Positions 23,216-35,800 of a DNA stretch of 64,000 nucleotides are shown in pieces. The stretch is taken from assembly GCA_963930775.1 (NCBI GenBank), contig OZ005703.1, positions 7,936,001 to 8,000,000 on the forward strand. The letters are read 5' to 3'. The position numbers and the translations under genes were made by a program. Below the pieces are notes generated by a model. It was not told where the DNA came from, did not search any database, and was given only the letters and a program-made list of their open reading frames with translations. This stretch comes from Cliona cf. orientalis (lineage: Eukaryota; Porifera; Demospongiae; Clionaida; Clionaidae). Numbering within the stretch: the stretch's first letter is position 1; every line of letters starts with the position of its first letter.

Positions 23216-23911
23216 ACAAACTACTGGTTTCTTGTCCGTTTCACTACAACTAGGAATCCTGTTTAGTTTCACTAACTGTCCCTCTGCTGTGAGTATACTG
23301 GCAAAGCCCCTTACTACAGGGATACATGTACAGGTACATGTGCGTGCTACATGTACCTGTACCTGTACCTGTACATGTACATGTACATGTACAATAATTG
23401 TACTGTTCATGTTACATGTGCACTGAGGTGTGTAAGGTCATAAATAAGTCCATTTTATGAAAGGTACTGCACTATAATGCTATTGTTGACCTGTTTGCTG
23501 TCGATAATGGTTGATTGGTCATGCATAACCAGAGATAATCACTGATTCCATCAAGTACTGCTTGCTACAGCTCATCATAGTCACACATCCTACAAACACC
23601 GTGCCCTTTCCTTGCATACATAAGTGACCTATATACACAGACTCGCCCCTAGTTGTGTTAGTGTTTATCCTAGAATGATTATGTCTTCCTGCAGATGATG
23701 ACAATCGCATTGCTCTGAAGCCTCTGCCTGATGTCAGTGACTGTCAGAGAGACTACATCAACGCCTGCTATGTCGACGTACGTTTGTTGACCCGAGTCCT
23801 TTGATCTTTAAACGGAAACTGTTAAAGTTTACCATTCTATAAACACCCTCACACACTCACACACTCACACTCACACTCACACACTCACACTCACACTTCA
23901 CACACTCACAC

Positions 23912-23968
<57 letters not shown>

Positions 23969-24708
23969 TTCTTTGTATTTCAGGGCTACTCCGTACCAAA
24001 CAAGTTTATTGCCACTCAAGGTTAGTTATGTCAACTCCAAACTCACATTTCACCAATGGCTAACTTATCTTATACGATGTCATGTACTGGTAGATCCTAA
24101 AGGCGGGGGGATTATATTACTTTATGTGACTGTACTGCTGTCCTGTATAGTATGAACCCTAGCTTGCTCTTGTGTATCCATTTGCTAGCACAGGCAGAGC
24201 CACTTGACTTGAATGTGAAAGTATTAAGCATACGATATCGGCATGCTTGAGATAGTGTTGGGCCAACAATTGCTGTGTACTGGAACGACGCACCATCACA
24301 GTGTTCAATCGATGTTGATCTATGTTTGTTAAGTGGCTCAGTTCCCTAGCTACGTACAGTCTTAAGTGGCCATCAGTACTAACAGCCGGCTAAGTACATG
24401 TAGGTAGTGTAGATCACTACAGCCTTCTACAGCCAGTTAGCTTGTAGTTTAAGTGGTATAGTGCCATTTCAATCCTTACCTTTATTAGCATCCACTTCTC
24501 CTCATGTACTATTATGTGCGACTACTGTACATGCAGTATCACCATGGTACTGCAAATTTTGCGCCGTATATAATTATAGTGTAGTATGTTCAGGCAGCTA
24601 TCAGCTTGTGCTTGTATGTTAAGTGGCATAATTCATTTTAGCGTGCCTTCTTCCAAGCTCCCACCTCCCTGCTGATCATAGGTACGTAGCTAGAGTAAGT
24701 GTGTACAG

Positions 24709-24743
<35 letters not shown>

Positions 24744-27700
24744 TGTAAACAAGAGTATTATTTCACACCCAGCTAAAGTGAAAAGCTTGAGCCACGTGTG
24801 GAAAGCAATAACTGATCATTTGTAGTACAACAGCACTAGATTGTGAGATTATAAACAAAAGCTGCCAACCCCCCACCCACTCCCTCCCTCCCTTGCTGCA
24901 GGGAACTGTTGACACAGAAGGCTAGAGTAGCTATAGAGTGTGGTCTTAGGCCAGCTGGTGAACATGCCAGGACAAGGTGTACACTCCACTCTCTTTGTCT
25001 TTGATGTCTCCCATTGCCTCTGAGTCAAGTGGTAGAGTGTGTGGGTTGCAGTTTGCCTCTGGAGTTATATAAGCAAAGGGTTTCTTTCTCTCTCTCTCTC
25101 TCTCTGGCTTGTATTGGTGTCGGCTGTCGCTGTGTGGTTACTATAGAATGCTATCAAATTGCATTTGGAGGAATTCTGTGAAGTGGTCTCCCAAAGTGCA
25201 TGGCTATAGCCTCTAAGTATCACTCACCCACTGTGTGTGTGTGTGTGTGTGTGTGTGCTTGTGTGGGAGTCAGTGTTATGTGAAGCTTTACGAGGTCTTC
25301 TAGAATGTCGGTGAGTCAATCGTCCATTCAGCCCTGGCCTGTCCGACTATCCAACCATTTCCTACCGCTAGCCCCACTAGCGCTGTTGCCCTCGGCTCAA
25401 AATGATGCGTGCATTTATGTATGATATATGATAATAATTAGCTGAGTCAGCGGAATAGTATGGTCTGTTGTTGTGTCAACCAGGCAGTGTGAATATTGTT
25501 ATCCTCCTGAGCATGTGACTGGAGGTATTGTGTCTAATTATAGCTTAGGCCTTAATTGGTTTCAACCATATTTGGAAGTTGCTGATTCTACACGTACAAT
25601 GTCATGTATATACATGTATGCATGTGTAGTCTTTTTTAGCGATCATAAAAATTAATTATTATAGTGCCGTACATGTTCTCACTACTGAAGACCTACAGTG
25701 TGTTCAAATACAGGTACTCCTGTTGTAAAATATAGCGTTCCTCCTCTTCACCCCACGCTAACAAACTCTGTACCATCAAAACAATCTAGGCTTATCATGC
25801 ACGGTGCTAATTCATTGCCTAGTTCTGTTATGGTTGATATGAAACTGTTCTGGTGTTGCGTCTGTGGCTGGCAGCCCCCAGCCTACCAGTGTTTCCTTAT
25901 TTGAGAGGCTGGGGGTGATTTTAGACGGAGCATTGGGAAAAAAATTATCGATCTATGCATGTTATTATATACCTGCATAGAGGTGTGCTGTGTACTAACC
26001 AGCACTTTGCTTTTCTTAAGAAAAAACAACAAACAAACATGCATAGTATGAGTATACTATATAGTACACTTTATATGTATACCTTTATTGATTAAAAATG
26101 GCAATTTTGCAGTACGGTCTACATGTACCTTCATAACCTCCAAATTAACAATATTTCTTATTTACATATGTACATGTACGTATGCCAATCACTGGCAGAT
26201 TTCAATCCACTAATATCCCACATACATTGTGCATAAGTTGGTTAAGCTGTTATTGCAGTGTGCGACTGTTTTGCATAACATCATATTACGAGTTGCCTTT
26301 GATATTCCCAGTAGTTTAAGCATGCTCTTGGATGTGGGCTATTGGTTAAAGGAATGTTTGCTGCTGGCATGGAGTGGTCAGCCCTCTGCTGTACGTAGTA
26401 AACCATGTTTTTGTGTGCAAAGCATGTGGTAGAGGATTGTTCAACACTGTGTAGTGGTGTGTATGGTATTTAAGTGTCCGTGAGCTCAGGTACATGTAAA
26501 GATGTACAATCGAGCATGCCAAACTTGCTTTCTACAACTGTAGTCATTGGTATATATATAATATGAGACTCAAACATACAGTAGATTACACTACCGTACA
26601 ATACCTCATACATATTACAAAAAGTCCAAAGGTCCCTAGGCGGATCACGTAATTAATATTATTTCATGCACAGTAACGATAGAGATATCGAATTATTGCG
26701 CTTTGCTCTGATACAGGTCCCCTGCCCAAGACAGTGGTGGACTTTTGGCGGCTAATTTGGCAGGAGCGTCCCCCTACCATCGTCATGGTGACCAACGTGA
26801 AGGAAGGTACTCGTATCAAGTGTCAGCAGTATTGGCCGGAGAGTGGGAAGAAAGATTTTGGACCTTTTCAAGTGACCATAACTGACCAGCAGATCTTTGC
26901 AGACTACACCATCAGAATTCTCTCTGTCTCGGTAAATTTTAGTTAAAACATCACTTTTTAGAGCAAATGTGAAGCTTTATTGTTTTCTCAACATCCTAGC
27001 TTGGTTCTGGAGGGCGTTCCCACAAGGTGACTCAATACCACTTCACTGCCTGGCCTGATCATGGAGTACCAGACTATGCCACACCCATCTTAGCCTTCCA
27101 CAGGAGAGTGAAGGCTCAGCACCACCCCTCCAGGGGACCAATGGTAGTACACTGCAGGTGAGATAGATAGCTAAATCATACCAAGCATATTATTAAATCT
27201 TTTGGTTTTGTACACATTCAGTGCTGGTGTGGGTCGCACAGGTACACTCATCACAATAGACAATGTGCTGGAGCAGATAGAGAAAGAGCAGGTGGTGGAC
27301 ATCCCAGGAGCCGTCACCAAGATCAGACAAAGAAGAATGAAAATGGTCCAAACTCATGTGAGTATCGTAGTTTGTCTTATTCCGTGCTTATATGGCAGCT
27401 ATTGTGACTGATGCTCCATTGTGCAGGATCAATTCACGTTCATCCATGATGCCATTCTTGAGTCAGTCACCTGTGGAGACACACAGATCGCAGCCACCAA
27501 TCTTCGCATGAACATATCTAAGATGAAGAAGAAAGACAATCAAAATCAACCCAATGGATTCCAGTATCAATACGAGGTATATTCATACGTTCAGGGTGTG
27601 GATTTTGGTTATTTAATTTTACATTTTCATGTTGTTTTTTTTCTGCATTAGATCCTGGAGCAGGTTTCCCCCAACCCTGATGAGGTTCACTGTGGTGGAG

Positions 27701-29450
27701 CTCAAAGCTATCCAGAGAGAAATCGCAGTGAAAAGTTCCTTCCTGGTAAGTCCCCACGCACTTTACCTTATTTGGTGACCATCAGCATATCCATGGGCGT
27801 GGCAGTGAGGATGCTTTTGCTATAATATTATGTGACCTGCTATGAGAAAAGGGACCATTCATGTTAGTATGAAATAAGATCAATTTCTATCATGACAATG
27901 GCCAACTTGCTTTCTACAAATGTAGTAGTGAGTATACTTGTATCAGTGTATTGACACCAACATACAGCGGATACACCTACAGAATATATATTATCCTCTA
28001 TGCATACTAGTACAACCTACATACGACAAACACGAAGTCCCAAATGGTCCCTTTTCTCACAGTTGGTCACATAATTATATGATGTTACATTTTTACGTGT
28101 TGGTTGATTCATGACCTTTGGGATGATTGTTTTCATATTATTTTTCTCTCTACTTTCCAGCGGATCGTTGGAGAGTTGTTCTAAAAGGAGAGCAACCTGA
28201 CTACATACATGCAGTCAACATCAATGTGAGTTTGTTGCTACTACCGCTACAGTATAGTATAGTACCCCTAACTGGAGTAAAGTTCTGTGGTAGCTTCCTT
28301 TGTAGTAGAGATTCTCTTTGCTTCGATGAAAGTGGCTTCTCTTTAGACAATATGAACATTAATTTCACTTCAAGGCTCCGAATTGATATTTCCAATCGAT
28401 AATATAATAACTATCGATATTAATTATTTGTTCCTTTAATCTTGTGTATCAACATTATGATGTGGTATAGCTACACTGCTTATTGGAAAACCACATCCAT
28501 AGCTTAAATTGATAATTTTTATGATTGAATGTCAACACTTCCTTGATTGCTTCAGTGACGGAGATTGACAGCGTGTGATGAAATTATGATGTAATGTTTG
28601 TACCTATGCAGGGCTACAAGCACAAGAGGGCATTCATAGTTGCGGAAGGTCCAATGAAGTCAACAGTGAGAAACTTTTGGAAGATGATTTACGAGCGCAA
28701 CTGTGCCGTGGTGGTGATGACATCATCCTTAGTTGAGGGAGGGCAGGAGGCCAGTGCTCAGTACTGGCCTGACAGTGGAATAGCTCATTATGGAGAGTTC
28801 GCTGTGGACCTACTGGGTGAAGAGAAACTGCAGGGATTTGTGATTAGGAATCTCAGTGTCATGGATACAAAGGTATGCTAAATACTGTCACATGATTGAG
28901 TGCGCACCATGCTAGTGGCACTTCTATATTTAACGACCTTTACCAAATCCCACACCGCATCATGGAATCGATATCTCTCCCCCCCCCCCCCCAAAATTCT
29001 TTCTTGCAGACTCAGAAAGCTCACAAAGTTACTCAGTTCCACATCACGTGCTGGAGGCCTGATGGTCATTGCTCCAACCTGAAGAGTGTCACTGATGTGA
29101 TTGAGGAGATGACCAAGGTCCAGATAAGATCAGGCAACAAACCCATTGTTGTCCACTGCAGTGATACAGTGACTCGCAGTGGAATGTTCTGTGCCATTGC
29201 CACCACCATTGAGAGATGCAAGACAGAGGGAGTGGTGGATGTGTTCCAGGTCGTCAAGGCTCTGCGAGTACAGAAACCAGGGGCTGTCCCCACTGTGGTG
29301 AGTGGACATGTGTCATAAATCATCTGTGGGCAAAATTATGTGAATTTTTCCTTGTTCCCCCTCATGCAGGAAAACTACAAACACATTTTCGAGACAGCTT
29401 TGGTGTATCTGGAGTCTTTTGATACCTACGCCAATTTCCAGAACATCTAA
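18346..29450 (+). CDS. RPTP gene B: intact Ig-type receptor tyrosine phosphatase
   Basis: 20 exons: 18346-18436, 18577-19008, 19099-19467, 19709-20017, 20085-20423, 20508-20643, 21037-21155, 21471-21874, 22028-22118, 23695-23777, 23984-24020, 26717-26931, 27000-27157, 27222-27357, 27427-27576, 27652-27745, 28161-28225, 28612-28872, 29010-29297, 29370-29450. Phases agree throughout: 1285 residues plus stop. Signal peptide (1-27), Cys-rich Ig-like domain (31-174), three Ig domains (175-513), Pro-rich stalk and TM (about 531-557), basic juxtamembrane KRRTPVPYK (559-598), I-set Ig without core cysteines (599-733), D1 (734-1054) with TAWPDHG and [11 protein letters not shown] (Cys about 927), D2 (1055-1285) with WRPDG and [11 protein letters not shown]-terminus FQNI. 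It should remove phosphate from phosphotyrosine on cytosolic targets; the ligand is unknown. Its juxtamembrane exon differs from that of genes C-F. Confidence 0.88.
22119..23694. repeat. gene B intron 9 with microsatellites
   Basis: A 1.6 kb intron. It holds (TG)n then (GA)n at 22146-22223, (CA)n at 23183-23218, and a block of tandem ACATGT/ACCTGT hexamers at 23328-23393. No exon seen. Confidence 0.6.
23846..23966. repeat. CACACT / CA microsatellite
   Basis: A run of ACTCAC-type units that passes into a pure CA tract and ends 18 bases before the acceptor of a 37-base exon (23984-24020). Confidence 0.8.
24021..26716. other. gene B intron 11, repeat-rich
   Basis: The largest intron of the window. 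It holds GA (24711-24739), TC (25087-25106) and TG (25235-25258) tracts, a tRNA-like stretch near 25015-25080 (AAGTGGTAGAGTG resembles an A box, but no clear B box follows) and, at about 26505-26650, a truncated copy of the element at 27827-28075. No coding exon found. Confidence 0.5.
27827..28075. mobile_element. 249-bp MITE with ATTATGTGACC ends
   Basis: Lies in gene B intron 16. ATTATGTGACC on the left matches GGTCACATAAT on the right, and inside these GAGAAAAGGGACCA is inverted as TGGTCCCTTTTCTC. No ORF. Partial copies lie in a gene A intron (4674-4935) and near 26505-26650, so this is a repeat family. Confidence 0.75.
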
Positions 29451-29551
29451 TTAATTTTAATATTATGTGACCCTCTCCCCCTACCATTTTAATTAATTAG
29501 AATGTGTACAGTGTGGTTTAATTCTTTAGTTAATTAGTGCATTATTATTAA

Positions 29552-29672
29552 TAGCTTGTGGAATTTAATGCTGCTATGTAATATCGTTCAACTGTGTGAT
29601 GCTAATACGGACGCGAGTGGCGGCATTAACGACCTTTACCAAATGGGGGCGTGCTCAATTGCGCATGCGCAC
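29552..29672 (+). promoter_or_regulatory. promoter cassette of gene C
   Basis: Begins AGCTTGTGGAATTTAATGCT, contains ACGACCTTTACC (29629-29640) and then the palindrome TGCGCATGCGCA, an NRF1-type motif. The same ordered cassette recurs upstream of genes D, E and F, and downstream of F. It lies 150-270 bp upstream of the start. Confidence 0.6.
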
Positions 29673-29819
29673 TACGTGCACATCAAACCGCAATTTTTCT
29701 GTTTACTCTTGACTAGCCATTTTAGCACGGCTCAAAATGCCAGTTCAATTGCATATTTCTCTAGAGTTCAGCGGTGTACCTAATTATTAGCTGACCGTCT
29801 GGGCAGCGCAGCTTGTGAG

Positions 29820-32800
29820 ATGGCGCGTGCTGATGGTCACTTCTGTCTGGGGCTACTTCTGATGGCTTCACTGGCTGCTGGAGCTCAACAAGGTAGCAAG
29901 ACTGATAGTAAGATAATCCCTGGCTGACAAAATTTTTAGACTAATACCCAAAATGTACAATCATGCATCCAGATCTCTAGTATTAATAAATAATAATTAT
30001 TATGCACACACATCATTAGCTGGTGTCTCTCTGAGGTTTCAAGGAGAGACCTTACCCAATGACAGCTTTGTGGATCTTGATGATGTCTTGAACATTGGAA
30101 AGGGTCCTGCTCCAACAAATAGGAACCCCCGCAGTAATGATGGACAAGGTGCAGCATTGGAGTGCATAACTGACCTAGTAGACTGTTGTGGTAGAGAGTC
30201 TGACACACCATCAAATATCACGCGCACTGTTAGTGGTGACTGGTTCTTTCCTGATGGGACTACAGTTGGGTCTGGTAGTGGTTCAGTGTTTCTAGTGAAC
30301 AGAGGTCCAAATGAAGTCATAAATGGACAGCAGGTTAATGGCTCAGTTCGTCTCTTTCGTAGATTCAGTAAAATACCAGAAAGAGGTCGTTTCCGCTGTG
30401 AGCTACCCAATGCTGCTAATTCCAGTGTTAATCAGACTCTCTATGCTAATATTTGTGAGTTTGTTTCACTTAATGTATTAGCTATATTTTATCGAGTACC
30501 TTACTGTAGTGAATTTTGGATTCAAATATGATATTGATCATGTGACCATCTCTCCCTCCACTGGCTCCACTGTCCCTACTGTTGGGGAGGCATACTCACT
30601 GACGTGCTCATCAACTCTCTTTAATACCAGTCGTCTAAGTACTATAACCTCTGGTGTACCTTTACCAAACTTTCAGTGGTTCTTTAATGGCAGTACCTCA
30701 CTCCCCTCTAATGTGACTGATATGCCAACTGTTATAAGCAACTCCACTAGCGAGACCTACACCAGTATTCTGCAGTTTTCTCCACTGAGTCTGTCTCATG
30801 CAGGGATGTACACATGTCGACTTGGACCTGGAAGACTGGTGAAGAATGCTACAGTAATAGTGAATGGTATGATAAGACTAGTAGCATACACAAATTCTAA
30901 ATAATTATAGCCATAAATCTAATAATAATTATTATGACACTGTATGTCAATAGCTCCACCCAATCGTGGTAACAGCTAATCTCAATGCACCCCTAATGGT
31001 GGGACAAACTGACAAGATTATATTATTATACTTGTACTGTACTAACTGTACTCACTTTGAATGGTCACCATTCGACTGTTAGTAGCCATCACTGGATGAT
31101 TCAGTAAGGCTGAGGTGACATTGCATAAGTATAGTTTCCAGCATTAGACATGCTAAGTGGAGTGAGGGGTCGAGTTGTTGAGTTATCAACTTGAGTCTGG
31201 CTGTTTCCATTCTTAATCTAAATTATCACTCATTGTTAGGCCATTCCAGCTAAACTTGGAATCTTTAATTATAAGCTTGGGGGATGGGGGGAGGGGGGAC
31301 CCTGGGGACGAGGCTAGAATCACGGTAACAAAATTGAAATACATAATAATTATTACATATATACACTATTCCTATAGTCCCAGATCCACAGTCCGTCATT
31401 GTCAATAGCAGCCTTGGAAGCATGGTTACTAATGGATCTAATGTTACTCTGACCTGCTTTGTACAAATGGGTGAAAATGTAACTTCAGCCCATCTTGAGT
31501 CACTCATGATGGTGAATGCTTCAATAATCAAGCCAGATGGGACTGTACTGGTCCTATCCAACCCAAAGATAGAGGGAACAGCCTACAAGTTAACCACTCG
31601 AATAATCTCCTTTGGTGATGATGATGTTGGAAATTACACCTGCAATGCTACAGTCAGGCCACTACCTGCAGTTTACCTCACTGGAATGGGTCAACTTGTG
31701 TCTAGTCCTTACGAAATAGTAATAGGTACGTGAAAAACTGAAATCTCGCCCTGTTCTACGTATGTGTGTGTGCTTTATAATAGCGCTCCCTACTACCTCT
31801 CCTCCTCCTACCATTCAATCACCCCTCAATCCAAGTGGCAGGACTGACACTGGTAGTGGTAGCAATTCAGGTGCCATTGCAGGAGGTGTGATCGTTGTCA
31901 TCATAGCACTAGCTGCAGTGGGGGCCACGGCTATTATAATCTTAATATTCATGTAAGTTTCATCACTGTATCATCAGAGACTACTTTATAATATTATATC
32001 TGGCCTACTGGCACAGGAGGAGGAGGAGATCAACAGCATTTTACAAGCATGCAACTGTACCTAGTGTAAAACAACGCCCTCCAGTCCCTGCTGCTTACAG
32101 TGGCAAACAGGTCAAGAAGGATGATATAGTATGCATTGGGTTGGACAATAATAACAGTAAGTATAGCTTACTTACAAGTAACCCTCACTTACTAAAGGTT
32201 TATGTCGTGCTTAATTACCAAAACATGAGCTTTCCGACACATGTTTGGCAGAGGATAGGGGAGAGTTTTATAAATGAAATGTGTAGAAAATTTTTCCCTA
32301 TCCTACACATTTCCTATATACATGAATGAAATCTGAGTTTTTATCTAGAGCCTGGATTTGGAATATTAATTTTACAGACCCACAGATCACAAAGTTTCCC
32401 TCGGATACAATTGTCACTGAGGGAGAGGGAGTGTACTTTAGGATCAAGGTGAGTGGAGAGCCACAGCCAACAGTCACCTGGTTCCACGATGGGGAGCCAG
32501 TCAGAGCAGACTATGCCCGTGAGATTGAGTCAGACGGGAGCCTGACCATTCCCTCCACGGAGCTGAAACACTCTGGAGTCTACAAGGCAGTGGCTGCCAA
32601 CTTACATGGCTCTGAAGAGAGGGAAATCAAGCTGATGGTTAATGAGGAGACGGGGACTTCGACAGCCAGTGCCATTGGTGAAGTGGTGTTCTTCAGGCCC
32701 ATTCCCATTCCTGAGTTTGGGAAATATGTTGCTGAACTTCATGCTAACTCAAATCAACCTTTCAAAGATCTCTACCAGGTTAGGCTTCAAAAGAATTTCC

Positions 32801-35800
32801 ATTAATATATCGATATCAATTACCTGGTACTTGTATATCATACTTTTGATCTCATTTCTCCTACATGCATGCACCTCGCTTATTCACAACACCTTCGCTA
32901 TCACTACAGGCTCTGGACACTGGAGAGGAAGGGCATAGTATTGAATACGCCACCAAACATGAGACAAAACCACTCAACAGATTTGCGAATATTGTTGTTT
33001 GTAAGTGAAATTTAATAAATATTTTGACCAGATGTAAGACACTCAATATTATTATACCTGGCCTTTAAGCTTAAGTATTAAAAATATTGGGCACATTATT
33101 ATGGATGGCACTTTTCCTGCAGATGATGACAATCGCATTGCTCTGAAGCCTCTGCCTGATGTCAGTGACTGTCAGAGAGACTACATCAACGCATGCTATG
33201 TCGACGTACGTGAGTTTATTGTTGATTTTTCATTAACAATCACAACTACTATAGAATGAGTTTTATAGCTTGTTTTTTTGTGTTCCCAAACTTACAGGGC
33301 TACTCTATTCCAAACAAGTTCATGGTCACCCAAGGTAAGTGGGCATGGACAATGTCATGTGATGAGCTATAGCTACATGACGCCAATCCAAGAAAAGGTG
33401 GTACAAAGGATAGTTTCTGATCATTAGATTCAATTTTGATAGGAAATTTGGTTCATGATAACATCCACTGACTCGCATCATACCCTTCACACACACATGC
33501 CTGCACACACACACACATGCATGCTGTGATGTTGCACTGCAGTTGTGTGACTGTTTGTGCCACAATACAATAATTATGTTATGAAGTAATGAAGGTTGCT
33601 TTCATGCTTTTTATATACAACAACGGAGAACTTTTGCTTAAAATAACCTCATGCTTTGAGTTTGATCCCAAAACACTAACTGTGCACACATGCATAATGT
33701 GATGACAGCTAGGGATGGGTTCTCAGGCAAACTTTGCCATTTTTGTTTAAAATAGGCCAATGTTTGCACAAAACTGTTATCATTTTTTGCTAAAATCAAC
33801 AAGAATAGCAATTTGAATCAGCCAGCTCAATTATCAAACAAGGAGGGATTGAGATAACATTATTACAATGATATTGTCATAGCATTGCATTGTCGCTAGA
33901 AGGTCACAAGCATTACAAGGCAGCAGGGTTTCATCCAGTTGGGGGGGGGGGGGGAGACAGGGGGCTCCCTAGCTTCCCCCCTAAAAATTTGACTTTAATT
34001 AAATTAAGCATCATAATATCACAGTAAATCACCAAATAAAATCACTAGCATTTGTTTTTGATCAAAAATTATCCGAAACAGTATGGAAGAATTAAAGAAA
34101 TTTTCCTAAAATACGTCCCAAGGAACTTGGTGTGCTGAATATGCCCACTCATTTATCATACTTCCACCCCAATTTTTGTCGCTAGATGAAACCCTGAGCA
34201 GTACAATGTCATGTAAATAATGGTCCACAGGTCCCCTACCTAAGACAGTGGTAGACTTTTGGCGTCTAATTTGGCAGGAGCGTCCCCCTACCATCGTCAT
34301 GGTTACCAACATTAAGGAGGGTAGTAAGATCAAGTGTCAGCAGTATTGGCCGGAGAGTGGGAAGAAAGATTTTGGACCTTTTCAAGTGACCATAACTGAC
34401 CAGCAGATCTTTGCAGACTACACCATCAGAATTCTCTCTATCAAAGTATAATAATTTAATTTTAAGAAAATATTTAAAAATTGGTTGTAGTTTGGTTCAG
34501 AACGTTCCCATAAGGTGACTCAATACCACTTCACTGCCTGGCCTGATCATGGAGTACCAGATTATGCCACGCCCATCTTAGCCTTCCACAGGAGAGTGAA
34601 GGCTCAGCACCACCCCTCCAGGGGACCAATGGTAGTACACTGCAGGTGAGATAGATAGCTAAACTTTACCATAATAATATTATTATCACATATAATATGT
34701 TAACACCTTTTGGTTTTGTGTTTTGTACACATGCAGTGCTGGTGTGGGTCGCACAGGTACATTCATTGTGATTGACAACATCTTGGAGCAGATAGAGAAA
34801 GAGCAGGTGGTGGACATCCCAGGAGCCATCACCAAGGCCAGACAAAGAAGAATGAAAATGGTCCAAACTCATGTAAGATCACCAGTTTGATTGCTGCCAT
34901 AATATTATGCAATCTCCATATGCAGGATCAGTTCACATTCATCCATGATGCTATCCTGGAGTCAGTCACCTGTGGAGACACTCAAATCGCAGCCACCAAT
35001 TTGAGGACAACAATAGCTAAAATGAAAAGGAATGATAGCAAGAATCAACCTCATGGATTCCAGTACCAATTTATAGTATGACATTGTAGGATTTGCATGG
35101 TAAGGGATCATCACTACTATCATTCTTGCAGATTTTGGAGCAGGTTTCTCCCAACCCTGAGGAGATTCATAGTAGTGGGGCACTCAACTGCCCAGACAGA
35201 AACCGCAGCGACAAATATCTTCCTGGTAAATATTCCCATTGTGAGCTGGGGTGTGCAATAGTCATAGCTACCTTGCTTTTTTCCAGCGGATCGTTGGAGG
35301 GTTATTCTAAAAGGAGAACAGCCTGACTACATAGCTACATGCAGTCAACATCAATGTGAGTGATATCTTGGTATCTATGAATTTTAATTCAATAATCTAC
35401 AGGATAAGCTCATCCACAAAAATTTTGATAGTTTACAGCACTAAAATATTTGTATCAACGCAGGGCTACAAGCACAAGAGAGCATTCATAGTTGCGGAAG
35501 GTCCAATGAAGTCAACAGTGAGAAACTTTTGGAAGATGATTTACGAGCGCAACTGTGCCGTGGTGGTGATGACATCATCCTTAGTTGAGGGAGGGCAGGA
35601 GGCCAGCGCTCAGTACTGGCCTGACAGTGGAATAGCTCATTATGGAGAGTTTGCTGTGGACCTACTGGGAGAAGAGAAACTGCAGGGATTTGTGATTAGG
35701 AATCTCAGTGTCATGGATACAAAGGTATGCTAATACTGCCACATGATTGAGTATACACCATGCTAGTAGCACTTCTATATTTAACGACCTTTACCAAATT

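Noticed and set aside
23210-23426. Low-complexity ORFs ([14 protein letters not shown])
   Set aside because: Translations of the ACATGT/ACCTGT repeat.
25015-25080. tRNA-derived SINE in gene B intron 11
   Set aside because: Only an A-box-like GTGGTAGAGTG is clear; no convincing B box or copies in the window.
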